From NCBI GenBank assembly GCA_015486895.1, contig WFQT01000188.1, positions 1 to 40,972 of the forward strand: a stretch of 40,972 nt of DNA. Reading direction: 5' to 3'. A program made the translations under genes and the position numbers. Each line of letters opens with the position of its first letter. Positions within the stretch are counted from its first letter, which is position 1. Below, piece after piece: positions 1-10,067 of the stretch. The notes beneath the pieces are model-generated. The model made no database searches, was not told the origin of the DNA, and worked only from the letters and a program-made list of their open reading frames with translations. The stretch comes from Anaerolineae bacterium. Its GTDB lineage: Bacteria; Chloroflexota; Anaerolineae; JAADDB01.

Positions 1-2
1 AC

Positions 3-638
3 GGAGGTAGTGGGGATGCGCTTCCTCTTAAGTTGGGTAAGAACACTATCGGCCGTCAAGATGACAATGATGTTACGCTGCGCGATTCGACAGTTTCCCG
101 ACATCATGCGGTGATTTTTGTGGAGCGCGATGTGGTGACCCTGCAGGATTTGGGTTCCAGTAACGGGACTTTTGTGAACAACCAGCGTTTGAGCAAAGTG
201 CGGAGCCGGGTAGAGCCGGGTGTCAATATCCGTTTTGGAAATCAAGAATTTACTCTCCGCAAAGACAACGCGAGTAGTGATGATACGGTTCATCAGAGTA
301 ACAAAAGAGAGCCCCAAAACGGATCCGCCCAGGCTAAACAAGTTGATTCTAAGCAACTGAAACCGGCCTTTCTGGTTGATGGTGGAGGGCAGCGCATACC
401 TTTGCAGAAAAAAGAAACGAAAATCGGCCGTAGTCCGGCTAACGATGTAACACTGAATGACCAGGCTGTTTCCACAAATCATGCTGTCATTACTGTGAAG
501 GAGGGGAAGTTTGTCCTGCGCGATTTGGATTCGACTAATGGCACCATAGTCAACGGAGCGAAAGTAAAGGAACATGTATTGCAGCAAGATGACATAATCC
601 AGTTTGGCAAAGCGAAATATGTATTCCAGGTCGGTTGA
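3..638 (+). CDS. Protein with two tandem FHA domains (5' end truncated by window edge)
   Basis: The frame is open to the window edge (GGSGDALPLKLGKNTIGR...). FHA signatures are GR..(N)DVTL..STVSRHHAVI...DLGSSNGTFVN and IGRSPANDVTLNDQAVSTNHAVI...DLDSTNGTIVN. Confidence 0.93.
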   Translation, partial: GGSGDALPLKLGKNTIGRQDDNDVTLRDSTVSRHHAVIFVERDVVTLQDLGSSNGTFVNNQRLSKVRSRVEPGVNIRFGNQEFTLRKDNASSDDTVHQSNKREPQNGSAQAKQVDSKQLKPAFLVDGGGQRIPLQKKETKIGRSPANDVTLNDQAVSTNHAVITVKEGKFVLRDLDSTNGTIVNGAKVKEHVLQQDDIIQFGKAKYVFQVG

Positions 639-693
639 GTACGCTCGCTGACATTTTAGCCACCATCAGATTCGTGATAGGAGGAAAAGAAAC

Positions 694-3642
694 ATGAGAA
701 AGTCATTCTCTCAGTATTATTGGAGTGTTGTTGTCCTCATTGCAACACTTGTGATCCTCGTGTTGATAGGAGGGTATACCACGCTGGCTATGACAGAGAA
801 AGCAGACGCCGCAACTACAATGTTCAAGCCGAAGCCTCTAGATGTTATTCTGGTTGTTGACCAATCGCACAGTATGTTCACGATTAGCGATCCTTCCCAG
901 GTCATTACAGATACTCAGGGGAGGCCCATTGGTGAGATTCCTCCTGTGCGGCAATTGGCAGCTCAGTATTTCGTGGATTATTTGCATGTGGATCAAATAC
1001 CCAGTGTCGAAAACAGGGTTGGCATAATTTACTTTGGAGAGAAACCCGAACTGGCAGCTCCCTTGACAAATGTTTCCACGGATCAAAATGTCAGACACTT
1101 GCACGATATATTAGAGGCAACACCCCCTGATTTGCATTGGACAGACACAGATGCCGCTTTCGAAGAAGCTTATAAGGTACTATTCAAGAGTCCCCAAGCC
1201 GATTCCAGCCACGAACACGTGGTTGTGTTCCTCTCTGACGGGCTTCCCCAGATTATCTATCCCTGGCCCATCGAAGACAGCACGAAAAAAGATGGGACGC
1301 CATTAGAGGGTAAGAGAAGTTACTATCTGCGTCACAAGAGGATTATCGAGCAGTTCAGTGAGAAAGGGGTGAGGTTTTATACTATTATTATTGCCAAGAC
1401 CGGATATGTGGATTACAACGACAAAGCACTCCAAGACCCTAAAATGGCCGGGCTTGGTTTCAAGAACTTCGCAAATCTGTGGCAGCAGGCCGCGACCGCG
1501 ACGGGTGGAGATTATTTCCGCTTGAGCGTTGGCAAAAATAACAGTCTGAAGCGCTCGGACCTGTTGGCGATTTACCACGCCATTTTGGCCAATCTGCTAA
1601 GTATTTCGCCATTACAGCGCTACCAAGGGGGGGTAACCGCCCCTGACCAGACTGTGCCTATTACAGTCGGTAAATGCCGGAAATTGTTGATTACAGTGCA
1701 GAAGGGCGAGAGTAATACCGAGGTTAGTCTCAAGACACCGGATAACCAGCTCATTCCTCCAACTACGGTGCGATCGACTTATGTGATCTACAAAGTGGAG
1801 AACCCCCCAACAGGGAGTTGGTGGCTTCGTTTCCAGGGCGGGCAGGGGACAAACTACAATGTCAGCCTGGATTGCGCGGATATTACCCTGCAGGCCAGGT
1901 TTCTCTCTCCGGGAAGTAGTTTCCAGCAATGCAAGCCCATGCCTATAGCTGTTAAGCTGGTTTCTGAAACCGGGGAACCTGTGAATGATGCACTGGTGGG
2001 GGTAAATATCCTTCTTCCTGATGGTAGCACGAAATCTTTGGCTTTGGACAATCGCGGACAGGGCTTGTATCAAAAGACATTCACAGAAACTAAGCAAGAG
2101 GGGAAATATCAACTTTCTTTGGAAGGTCATCAAGGAGATAAGATTGCCAAGCGTGAAAAGGGAGTCTCCTTGTTGGCTGTACCTTATTTAAGTCTTATCA
2201 GCCCTAAGTCCGGAATTCAGTTGCCGGGTGGCACTCTCTCCGTTGAGGCCGGGGTGAAAGTTGCGTGCGCATTAGCCTCGGGAGATGCGGATATCAGTAA
2301 CGGGAAGGCTACGGTTCGCACTTACCTGATCAGAAGCGATGGCACTAAAACGGCGCCCATCGAGCTTGTTGACGACGGGCGCAACGGTGACCACAAAGCG
2401 GGCGATGCTGTTTTCACTGGCGCTTTTTCTCAAGTTCAGAAAGGTGCATACGCTTTGGTGGTGGACCTCGCGGTTCCGGCGTTGAACGTTCAAGATCACA
2501 TCAAGGAGCAGATCACAGTAGGGATGCCGCCAACAAAAACACCTACGCCTACGGAGACACCTGTCCCCACAGCTACGCCAACTGCCACGCCGGCAAATGC
2601 CGGCCATTGGGTCGGGAAAAACAACATCACTGTTCGGGCCGGTACAAAGGGAGAAATACCATTACACTTTAACAGTTCGGGCTTGAAAGACGGGCAAGTA
2701 GTGCGCGTGAAACTCACAGGCGTGCCGGCCGGGCTGGCCCTGCATACGGACCGGGTCCAGATCTTGCCGGGGAAGAAAGACACAACTGCAGTACTTCATT
2801 TTTCGGTGGCGAAAGAGTTAGCGCCGGCCAAAGGTAAAAGCAAGAAAGTCTATGCCGGTACTTTAGAGTTGACCTATCCTGATGGCAAGACTAAGCATGA
2901 TCAGATAAGCTTCACAGTCTTGCCGCCGCCTACCTCTCCATGGGCGTATATCATCATTCTGGTAGTACTGTTGGCAATTGTCGGTGGACTACTTGGTGCG
3001 TACGTTTTCGTCCACGGACGTGGCCAGTTGGTTGGCAGGCTGGTATACGATAGTGCACCGGAAGGCACCGACACGTCTGATATTGACTTGTATGGTAACA
3101 AGTACGATCTGACACTGGATGAAATGCCAAGCTATGAAGAGGGAGAGACTATCCCTGAAGCAGAGAGCGACGATAATGACGGTCTTGGTGGGTACGATAG
3201 CTATGAGGAAAACGACAGCGTGGGGCCTCAAGATGAGCCGTTACATGCAACACTGACGTTTTTCGCTCGCCGAGGAAATCAGGAGGCGGTCTTGAAAGTT
3301 ACTGAAAGTAATAAAGCTGTCTCTGTTAACGGCGGTCTGCTAAGTCAAGGAGAAACCAAGAAACTAAATGATGGGGATATCATTGAAGTGGGTAGTTACA
3401 AATTGCACTATGAATATTTAGGTGTTTCCGGAAATGAAGATGAAGGTTGGCAGACAGAAGAAAACGGATGGGATACAGGGGAATACGGGGATTATACTGA
3501 AGGAGATGACACGGGTGAATACAGTGGTGGCGGTTTCGGAGACTCTGACCAAGGAACTGGATACGACACTGGTAGTTCCGGTGACTATGATCAGGGAACT
3601 GAATACGATGACAGCGGAAATGATGGTTACACAGATTATTGA
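694..3642 (+). CDS. Membrane-anchored VWA-domain protein with degenerate FHA-like cytoplasmic domain and acidic tail
   Basis: N-terminal hydrophobic anchor; MIDAS motif DVILVVDQSHS; Thr/Pro linker TPTPTETPVPTATPTATP; TM WAYIIILVVLLAIVGGLLGAYVFVHG; FHA-like C-terminal half NGGLLSQGETKKLNDGDIIEVGSYKLHYEYL; D/E/G/Y-rich tail. RBS aggagg upstream. Confidence 0.9.
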   Translation: MRKSFSQYYWSVVVLIATLVILVLIGGYTTLAMTEKADAATTMFKPKPLDVILVVDQSHSMFTISDPSQVITDTQGRPIGEIPPVRQLAAQYFVDYLHVDQIPSVENRVGIIYFGEKPELAAPLTNVSTDQNVRHLHDILEATPPDLHWTDTDAAFEEAYKVLFKSPQADSSHEHVVVFLSDGLPQIIYPWPIEDSTKKDGTPLEGKRSYYLRHKRIIEQFSEKGVRFYTIIIAKTGYVDYNDKALQDPKMAGLGFKNFANLWQQAATATGGDYFRLSVGKNNSLKRSDLLAIYHAILANLLSISPLQRYQGGVTAPDQTVPITVGKCRKLLITVQKGESNTEVSLKTPDNQLIPPTTVRSTYVIYKVENPPTGSWWLRFQGGQGTNYNVSLDCADITLQARFLSPGSSFQQCKPMPIAVKLVSETGEPVNDALVGVNILLPDGSTKSLALDNRGQGLYQKTFTETKQEGKYQLSLEGHQGDKIAKREKGVSLLAVPYLSLISPKSGIQLPGGTLSVEAGVKVACALASGDADISNGKATVRTYLIRSDGTKTAPIELVDDGRNGDHKAGDAVFTGAFSQVQKGAYALVVDLAVPALNVQDHIKEQITVGMPPTKTPTPTETPVPTATPTATPANAGHWVGKNNITVRAGTKGEIPLHFNSSGLKDGQVVRVKLTGVPAGLALHTDRVQILPGKKDTTAVLHFSVAKELAPAKGKSKKVYAGTLELTYPDGKTKHDQISFTVLPPPTSPWAYIIILVVLLAIVGGLLGAYVFVHGRGQLVGRLVYDSAPEGTDTSDIDLYGNKYDLTLDEMPSYEEGETIPEAESDDNDGLGGYDSYEENDSVGPQDEPLHATLTFFARRGNQEAVLKVTESNKAVSVNGGLLSQGETKKLNDGDIIEVGSYKLHYEYLGVSGNEDEGWQTEENGWDTGEYGDYTEGDDTGEYSGGGFGDSDQGTGYDTGSSGDYDQGTEYDDSGNDGYTDY

Positions 3643-3741
3643 TAACCGTGTTCGACAATTACGCTGCCTTTGGGACATGTCATGTAAGTAATGGAGATGA
3701 TTAAGTCATTGTCATAAGATATTCAGCCAAACTACAGGAGG

Positions 3742-6507
3742 ATGAAAATGGCATATTACGATGATGTTGCTGCAGGCGAAGAAGAAGAATTGGCGCCAGA
3801 AGTGACCATGGAATTCCGACCGACATTGATTATTGGCTTGGGTGGTACAGGTCATGAAATATTGGTACGCTTAAAGGCCCGGTTTTTGGACACGTACGGA
3901 GAGAAAATCTCTCACGTCATTAAGTTGATCTCGTTCGATACGGCGGACGAAAGCATTAATGTGGTTTCGGAAAAAGGGCGACTGGTAAGTCTTACCAAAG
4001 ATGTGGAGTTGGTCAACATTGGTCACGTTCCGGTGGGCAGTATTCTTAGAAATTTGGATCGTCACCCGACCATCAAGGCCTGGTTGCCTACCAATCTGCC
4101 GGTGCGCGCTATCACGGCTGGCGCTAAAGCAATCCGCCCTTTAGGGCGGTTAGCGCTTTTCTATCATTACAGCCAGGAGGCGCGCGTCCGTGATCGCTTG
4201 TTGACCTCGATTCGCTCTTTGACGAATATAAAGCTCAAAGGCGAAGTAGGGGAAGGCGCTGTTGTCGCAAAAACGCGAGGGTTGAATGTCTTCATCGTTG
4301 CGTCTGTATGCGGTGGCACTGGAAGCGGTACCTTTATCGATATGGCTTACTTGACCAAAAAGCTCATCGAGAATAACGGCATACAACCAGAATTTTGTTT
4401 CATAAATGGGATGTTGGTACTTCCCCAAGCGTTTGCCATGGTTGCTTCGGATGCCATTATGGCCAATGCTTATGCTTCCCTTCGCGAATTGAATTACTTC
4501 TCGAAAGAGGGTAACTATTATGCGAAGTATCCAGATGGGTTAGAAGTCCAAATTCACAACCGACCGTTTAATATTTGCTATCTCATCGATGCTGTCAATG
4601 AAAATGGTAAGACATTGACCGGCTTAGAGGATTTAGCTCCGATGATCGCTGAGAGTATTTTCCTGCAAATTGGCTCTCAGGTGGGTAAGGCCACGCAAAG
4701 CGTGTTCGATAATGTGAAGAGCCTGGATCGCATGGAGAACGGGGAACCTACAGCATTTAGCAGCTTAGGTACGGCGTCTTTGGTTTTTCCGGCCAAACGT
4801 ATCATTGAGGTCTGTTCGTATCGTTTCGGCCAGGCTTTGATTCGTGAGGCTGTCACGCATGATCCTGACAAGGGAGCAGTGCCGGAGCTTGTACGCCAAT
4901 TCCAAGAGAAAAGTCATGTGCTGCCGAAGGCACTTCTAAGTGATGTGATGCGTGATCCGAAGGGGCGAGAAATCAGGATTGGACTGGAAGCCAGCAAAGA
5001 GATTCGTGACGCTAATCGTGAAGAGGTATTGAAGCGGACTGAATCATTTGTCCAGAATTTCGAAATCCGACGCTTGAATGGCGATTACATGAAATTGGGT
5101 AATAGCAATGCCAAACGCATAACAGCTAAACTACGCCAAGACTTGGTTGCCGAAACGCACAGAATCGTTGATGATCCTCAGCTAGGGCCTGTGCTGGCTG
5201 TGTTGTTCCTGGAAAGGCTGGATACTGAGTTGAAGAAAATGTTGGCTGCACTCGATAAAGAGCGGCAACGACTCAGCGGGCAACTAAATGCCGTAAAGAA
5301 GCAAATCAACGGTGTGAAAGCCGGTTTTACGGCTGCCTTGAATTCGTTTCCATTGGGAAGAGGTGGACGCATCGCCAAAGCTAGAGATGAATATCTCTCG
5401 GTACGGCAAAAACAGTTCACGCTCCAGCTCGAGATCATGAAGCGCAACCTTATTCTCGGCGCTTTGTCAGATTTCGACAGTGAGGTCGCAGAGTCGAGAA
5501 AAGCCGTCGGTATAATGGTCGACAAGTTTAACGCGGTGGCTCACCGTTTCGAGCGGGAGGAAAAGGAAGCACGAAGGGGCGAACGTTTTGCTCAAATGGT
5601 GCTGACAACGGAGATTACCGATGATAAGGACTTGGACCGCTATTATGGCGAACACGCAGGGGCGGTAGCTGAGAATTTCAACCGCTACCTGGAACGGATC
5701 GGCAGCCTTTACGATATAGGAAAGAAAGATGAAATAACCATTGGCAGAAGCATTTTTGAATTCTCGCAAGGTCTGTTCCAGCCTCTCTTCGATATTCATT
5801 TGGAAGACCTGATTCGCGAGAAACGACACGCCATATCGCCAGAAGAGCGGCTGGAAGATTTGCGCACGGATTCAGTGCCATTTTGGAATTATGAGGCTGC
5901 TAAAATGACGGGCGGTGGCGAGATGGAATCCATTCGCGTCATTGGCGTTGAGGACAAGAACACGTCTCTGTATCGGGATGCCATTCGCAAAGGGGAGACT
6001 TTGATTTCCACACGAGATCCCCATCGCCTGACCGTTTTACACTCGAAGCATGGTTTGCCACTCTTCGCATTGCGTCAACAAGACTTTTACGCGAAGAAAT
6101 ACGAAGAACATTTGCGGAAACGCGTCAGTCCTTTGCACCTGTTTCCTGATTTGCCCTGGTTGGAAGGTGAGGAAGCTGCACACCAATGGTTTGCTTTGGG
6201 TCAGGCTTTTGGATTAATCAAGAAAATTGGTGTGTGGTACTACTGTCAGCCCAAAGACAGTTTGGAGGTAGAGGTCAAACTAGATCAAGGATTGCGTCAG
6301 TCATTAGATGCGTTCACTCAAAACCAACAGCTCATTGATGACATCAAAGGACAAATTGAAGCCAAAATCAGGAATATGGGGAACAAGAAAGCTATAGAGG
6401 TTTTGCAGGAATATCAAGACCGCGCTTTGGCTCGAGATCCCGAAGTGCGACAACTGGAGATTCATTTGAAGAAACTGGTTAGGGAATTTGCTAACCAGAT
6501 GGAATGA
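3742..6507 (+). CDS. Tubulin/FtsZ-like GTPase (Tubulin_2-like family)
   Basis: N-terminal TLIIGLGGTGHEIL nucleotide loop; tubulin signature VCGGTGSGTFIDMAYL; coiled-coil-like central region. ATG at 3742 or 3748, preceded by aggagg. Confidence 0.88.
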   Translation: MKMAYYDDVAAGEEEELAPEVTMEFRPTLIIGLGGTGHEILVRLKARFLDTYGEKISHVIKLISFDTADESINVVSEKGRLVSLTKDVELVNIGHVPVGSILRNLDRHPTIKAWLPTNLPVRAITAGAKAIRPLGRLALFYHYSQEARVRDRLLTSIRSLTNIKLKGEVGEGAVVAKTRGLNVFIVASVCGGTGSGTFIDMAYLTKKLIENNGIQPEFCFINGMLVLPQAFAMVASDAIMANAYASLRELNYFSKEGNYYAKYPDGLEVQIHNRPFNICYLIDAVNENGKTLTGLEDLAPMIAESIFLQIGSQVGKATQSVFDNVKSLDRMENGEPTAFSSLGTASLVFPAKRIIEVCSYRFGQALIREAVTHDPDKGAVPELVRQFQEKSHVLPKALLSDVMRDPKGREIRIGLEASKEIRDANREEVLKRTESFVQNFEIRRLNGDYMKLGNSNAKRITAKLRQDLVAETHRIVDDPQLGPVLAVLFLERLDTELKKMLAALDKERQRLSGQLNAVKKQINGVKAGFTAALNSFPLGRGGRIAKARDEYLSVRQKQFTLQLEIMKRNLILGALSDFDSEVAESRKAVGIMVDKFNAVAHRFEREEKEARRGERFAQMVLTTEITDDKDLDRYYGEHAGAVAENFNRYLERIGSLYDIGKKDEITIGRSIFEFSQGLFQPLFDIHLEDLIREKRHAISPEERLEDLRTDSVPFWNYEAAKMTGGGEMESIRVIGVEDKNTSLYRDAIRKGETLISTRDPHRLTVLHSKHGLPLFALRQQDFYAKKYEEHLRKRVSPLHLFPDLPWLEGEEAAHQWFALGQAFGLIKKIGVWYYCQPKDSLEVEVKLDQGLRQSLDAFTQNQQLIDDIKGQIEAKIRNMGNKKAIEVLQEYQDRALARDPEVRQLEIHLKKLVREFANQME

Positions 6508-6884
6508 AGTGTTCGGCGGCGGTTTTTCTAAGGGTAACTATTACCAGCCCGATTTAATGGCTGTTTTTGAGAATGACCTCCTTGCCAAACAGTAATTTCC
6601 AGCAGAGACTCGGGCTGGTAGCATTCAGCAATGGGAATTACAGCGACAATTCGGGGAAAGACTGTTATTGATTCAGAACTGCATTAATGTGTGTTGGCTC
6701 TAAAGTGGTTGCTGCAAGCCCATTTTACAGACCATGCGGTTTGAGCCATCATATTTGACGCATGTTCTTGTTTGTGTCTCCAAGAATTTGGTGTATTCTG
6801 AACAACTCGGGCGAGGAATCAGTTTATCAGACGAAATTAGCTTTGGGTCAGACTCCGATGATTGTGGAGAAAAGAGGTGCTGCA

Positions 6885-9800
6885 ATGGAAAGAACGATAA
6901 GACAGGCATTAATTGTAGGTATTGGAGATACCGGGATAGCAGTGCTTTCAAGACTGCGGGAACGCCTTGTCCACTTATCAGATGGGAAAGGAGTTCCTGT
7001 CATATCGCTTGTTGGGATCAGCGAAAATGGTAACTTTCCGAGAAACGAGCTTCCTGCAGGAGAGGAGGTACAGCCTATCCATCAAATTACTTTGTCCGCA
7101 AGATCTGTAGATGATGCTGTTTTGCAATTGCTGTCACCCGAGCTTCAAGAAGCAATCATAGCGATGAAACCGGCTGGACAATCTGAGGCGTCTACCCGGT
7201 TGACCGGTTGGCTGAAGTTTTTCTCTAACGCGCCGTTTATCGAATCCACACTCCGGCAATGGACGTTGCAGGTCATAGACACGGCCGCCAAAGATAAACT
7301 CAAGAACATGGGCATGGGAGTTCATTCCACTGCGGCCCTGGATGTTTTCGTTGTTGGGGCATTAAGCGATCCTTTTACCAGCGGCACGTTAGTCGAGTTT
7401 CCCTACTTGCTTCAGCATATTTTGGAACATCAGATGATTGCGGAACGCATAACTAAGCGTTACGCCGGTGTTCTTTTTTTACCGGTTTTTGCCGACGAGA
7501 CTCACGATGGTGAAGATATTAATGAACGTCGTAAGAGAGAGTATACGCAACAGGCTAACACCTATGCCGCTCTAAAGGAACTGGACTATTACATGGACCA
7601 GGGGCATTACAAGATGAGTTTTGATCCGGGGTTGCGAGTAGAACAGATTAGGGCACCTTATGACTACGTTTATTTGGTTGATGCGGTGAATGAAGCCAAT
7701 CAAAGGATCCCTACCCGCTCTCAGATGACCGAAATGGTAGCTGAATGGTTCGATCAGACTTTGACCACCACAATGGGCGAAGAACTGAGCAAGCAAAGTA
7801 CGCAAGGCGGAATAGCGCGTTCCTTTGGGAAATTGGCGGTTTACAGCGGTTTTGGGCTTTCAGCCTATATTTTACCTGTGGAAGAGACTATTGACGTTGG
7901 TGCAATCCGTTTGGGGCTGGATATGCTGGGTCGCTCTAAGGGGTTGTTGAAAGAGCAGCCCCCGGAAGCCATCGAGCCGGTCGTTTTCTCCGCAGTAGAT
8001 AAGGACGGGGTTGTCGCTCGGCTGCGTAATGGTAATGGGGGCGACAAAAAGATTGCCGCTTATACAAACCAATTTGACAAGCCTTTCCGGCATATGGCCC
8101 CTTACGACCTGAAAGCCTTTTTTGAGACGGTTTATAAATCGTTTGGACATAATTACACCAGGCTTCTGCCGGTTATTGAAAGGAATATGGCGACTAATCT
8201 GGAAGACCTTCTCGATGAAAAACAAAAAGAGGTCGAAGACAAAGCCTTTGAGCTGATCGATGATAACCATATCGGCGGTATTTCCCTGGCTATCCGTGCC
8301 TTGCAGTCACTGACGGAGCGTTTGAATAAGTTAGTCGCTGTAGAACGCGGGAACTTGGACTTGATAACTGGTCAATTGAAAGAGGCAACTGAGGATGTGA
8401 CTAAGACACAAGCAGCTCATGTCGCTGCTGTTTATGCTTTTTATCCGGAGGATTGGAGAGAGCAGATCGTTGTCTGGGGTGGTTTGATTGGTTTCTTGGT
8501 ATTTTCATTTTGGCTGTCTATTACATCGTTTCTGTTCGCTAAAGACAATTTGGCTGGTTTAGTTGCTGAGTGGAGCGGCGGTGATCTAAGTTTTTTAGCT
8601 CGCGCTGGCTTACAACTGGCTACTTTTCTCTTCCTTATCGCGGCTCTGTTTGCTGTGGGCGTGGCCGGATATAATGCCTACCACTGGTGGAAGCGTACTC
8701 GCTCTAATTATGTCTCTACCCTAAAAACAAGATTGACAGATGCTCTAAAGAAGGTTGTGACCTCTATGACGCTTCATTACTTTTCCGCTATAGAAAGGGT
8801 GAGTAAAGAGGTCAACGGCCAAGTTGTAGATTTGCGGGATAAAGTGGAAACCGTCCAGGATGCGTTGCAACAACGGTTTGCTGCGCCTCATGCGTTGTAT
8901 GGTTCGCGACGTTTCTTGCTGGAAGAGTCTTTACTGACGGAAGAAGATTTTGATGAGTTTTATGAAGAGATTGTTGGGGGTTCTGTCGAGGACGAACTCT
9001 ATAGATTCTCCCAGCCGGAGCAATATGGCACTATTTCCGGATGGCGGGATATGGAGCCGAAGGAAATAGAAGACAAGTTACTTGCGTTTGGCAGGGGATA
9101 TCTGTCTCCGGGATTGAAGGAAAAGGATGTCGAGACGCTTTTAGTCAAACATGCTCAGTTGAGTGAACCCAACGAATCTGGAAGACACCCTTACTCTCCA
9201 ACGGCCAATGATGAGGATGCTAAGATTCGTGCTGTACAAGAGAAAATGAAAGATTTGATCGACTCTGCCAAGCCATTCTTGCGCTATAATTCCACGGCAC
9301 TTGATACAGCGGTAAATCCGTCGTTGATTCAGGTAGTTGGTTTTCTCCAGGCTAACAATGATGATTCTTTGGTACAAAAAGCGGTGGAGCAAATTGGTAT
9401 TGGCTCTGGGGCAACAATCCAAACAGTGCGTGTACCCGATCGCTATCATATTATTTCCATGTCAGTCCGGCATGGCCTGCCTTTGTCTGCCGTTAGTATG
9501 CTTGCGAGTTATCGAGAACAGTATAGCCGGTTTCGGGCCAGGAATGAGGTAGGTTTGCATGCCCAAAGCAAGTATCTTATGTTGCCGGATATTTTCCCCC
9601 TCCGTTTCGAGGGAAAGATTATATCAGAACCGCAAGAAGCGGTTGCTCTGGGCCTCGCTTTTGGCAAAGTGCACTGGAACTCGCGCCAAAAGCGCTACGA
9701 GTGCCAGTATCATGACAATTTCCTGGAAAAGAATATTGTCGTGCCTCTGGGAGAGGATAAAACTGCCGCCACAATGTTTCTACAAGAGCACGTGGAGATA

Positions 9801-10067
9801 CTATCAATCCTCTCTGAACAAATCGATGAAGATGTAACCCGTAGAAGTCGACAAAAACTGAGTGTGAGTGCTCTGGGAGATACGGCAGGCGAAAGTGCTA
9901 CAATTACGACGGAATCTGCTAAAGGCATCGTGGGCGGTAATCGTTCAGTTATTAAGTTCTTGCTCGATTACCTGGAAAAGAACAAAAAGAGTAGAAGCAA
10001 ACGAAAAGCGTTAGCCGATTGGGAAATTCTTGTAATCGAGGAGTATATTACTAAATTGAGAAGATAA
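6885..10067 (+). CDS. Membrane tubulin-like paralogue with degenerate GTPase signature
   Basis: Start MERTIRQALIVGIGDTGIAVLSRL preferred (gaggtgctgca upstream). It aligns with the preceding gene (YAALKELDYYMDQGHYK...YDYVYLVDAVNEANQ / YASLRELNYFSKEGNYY...FNICYLIDAVNENGK; RHGLPLSA / KHGLPLFA) but GGTGSGT is replaced by SDPFTSGT. Two TM segments (IVVWGGLIGFLVFSFWLSITSFLF; LATFLFLIAALFAVGVAGY). Confidence 0.85.
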   Translation: MERTIRQALIVGIGDTGIAVLSRLRERLVHLSDGKGVPVISLVGISENGNFPRNELPAGEEVQPIHQITLSARSVDDAVLQLLSPELQEAIIAMKPAGQSEASTRLTGWLKFFSNAPFIESTLRQWTLQVIDTAAKDKLKNMGMGVHSTAALDVFVVGALSDPFTSGTLVEFPYLLQHILEHQMIAERITKRYAGVLFLPVFADETHDGEDINERRKREYTQQANTYAALKELDYYMDQGHYKMSFDPGLRVEQIRAPYDYVYLVDAVNEANQRIPTRSQMTEMVAEWFDQTLTTTMGEELSKQSTQGGIARSFGKLAVYSGFGLSAYILPVEETIDVGAIRLGLDMLGRSKGLLKEQPPEAIEPVVFSAVDKDGVVARLRNGNGGDKKIAAYTNQFDKPFRHMAPYDLKAFFETVYKSFGHNYTRLLPVIERNMATNLEDLLDEKQKEVEDKAFELIDDNHIGGISLAIRALQSLTERLNKLVAVERGNLDLITGQLKEATEDVTKTQAAHVAAVYAFYPEDWREQIVVWGGLIGFLVFSFWLSITSFLFAKDNLAGLVAEWSGGDLSFLARAGLQLATFLFLIAALFAVGVAGYNAYHWWKRTRSNYVSTLKTRLTDALKKVVTSMTLHYFSAIERVSKEVNGQVVDLRDKVETVQDALQQRFAAPHALYGSRRFLLEESLLTEEDFDEFYEEIVGGSVEDELYRFSQPEQYGTISGWRDMEPKEIEDKLLAFGRGYLSPGLKEKDVETLLVKHAQLSEPNESGRHPYSPTANDEDAKIRAVQEKMKDLIDSAKPFLRYNSTALDTAVNPSLIQVVGFLQANNDDSLVQKAVEQIGIGSGATIQTVRVPDRYHIISMSVRHGLPLSAVSMLASYREQYSRFRARNEVGLHAQSKYLMLPDIFPLRFEGKIISEPQEAVALGLAFGKVHWNSRQKRYECQYHDNFLEKNIVVPLGEDKTAATMFLQEHVEILSILSEQIDEDVTRRSRQKLSVSALGDTAGESATITTESAKGIVGGNRSVIKFLLDYLEKNKKSRSKRKALADWEILVIEEYITKLRR

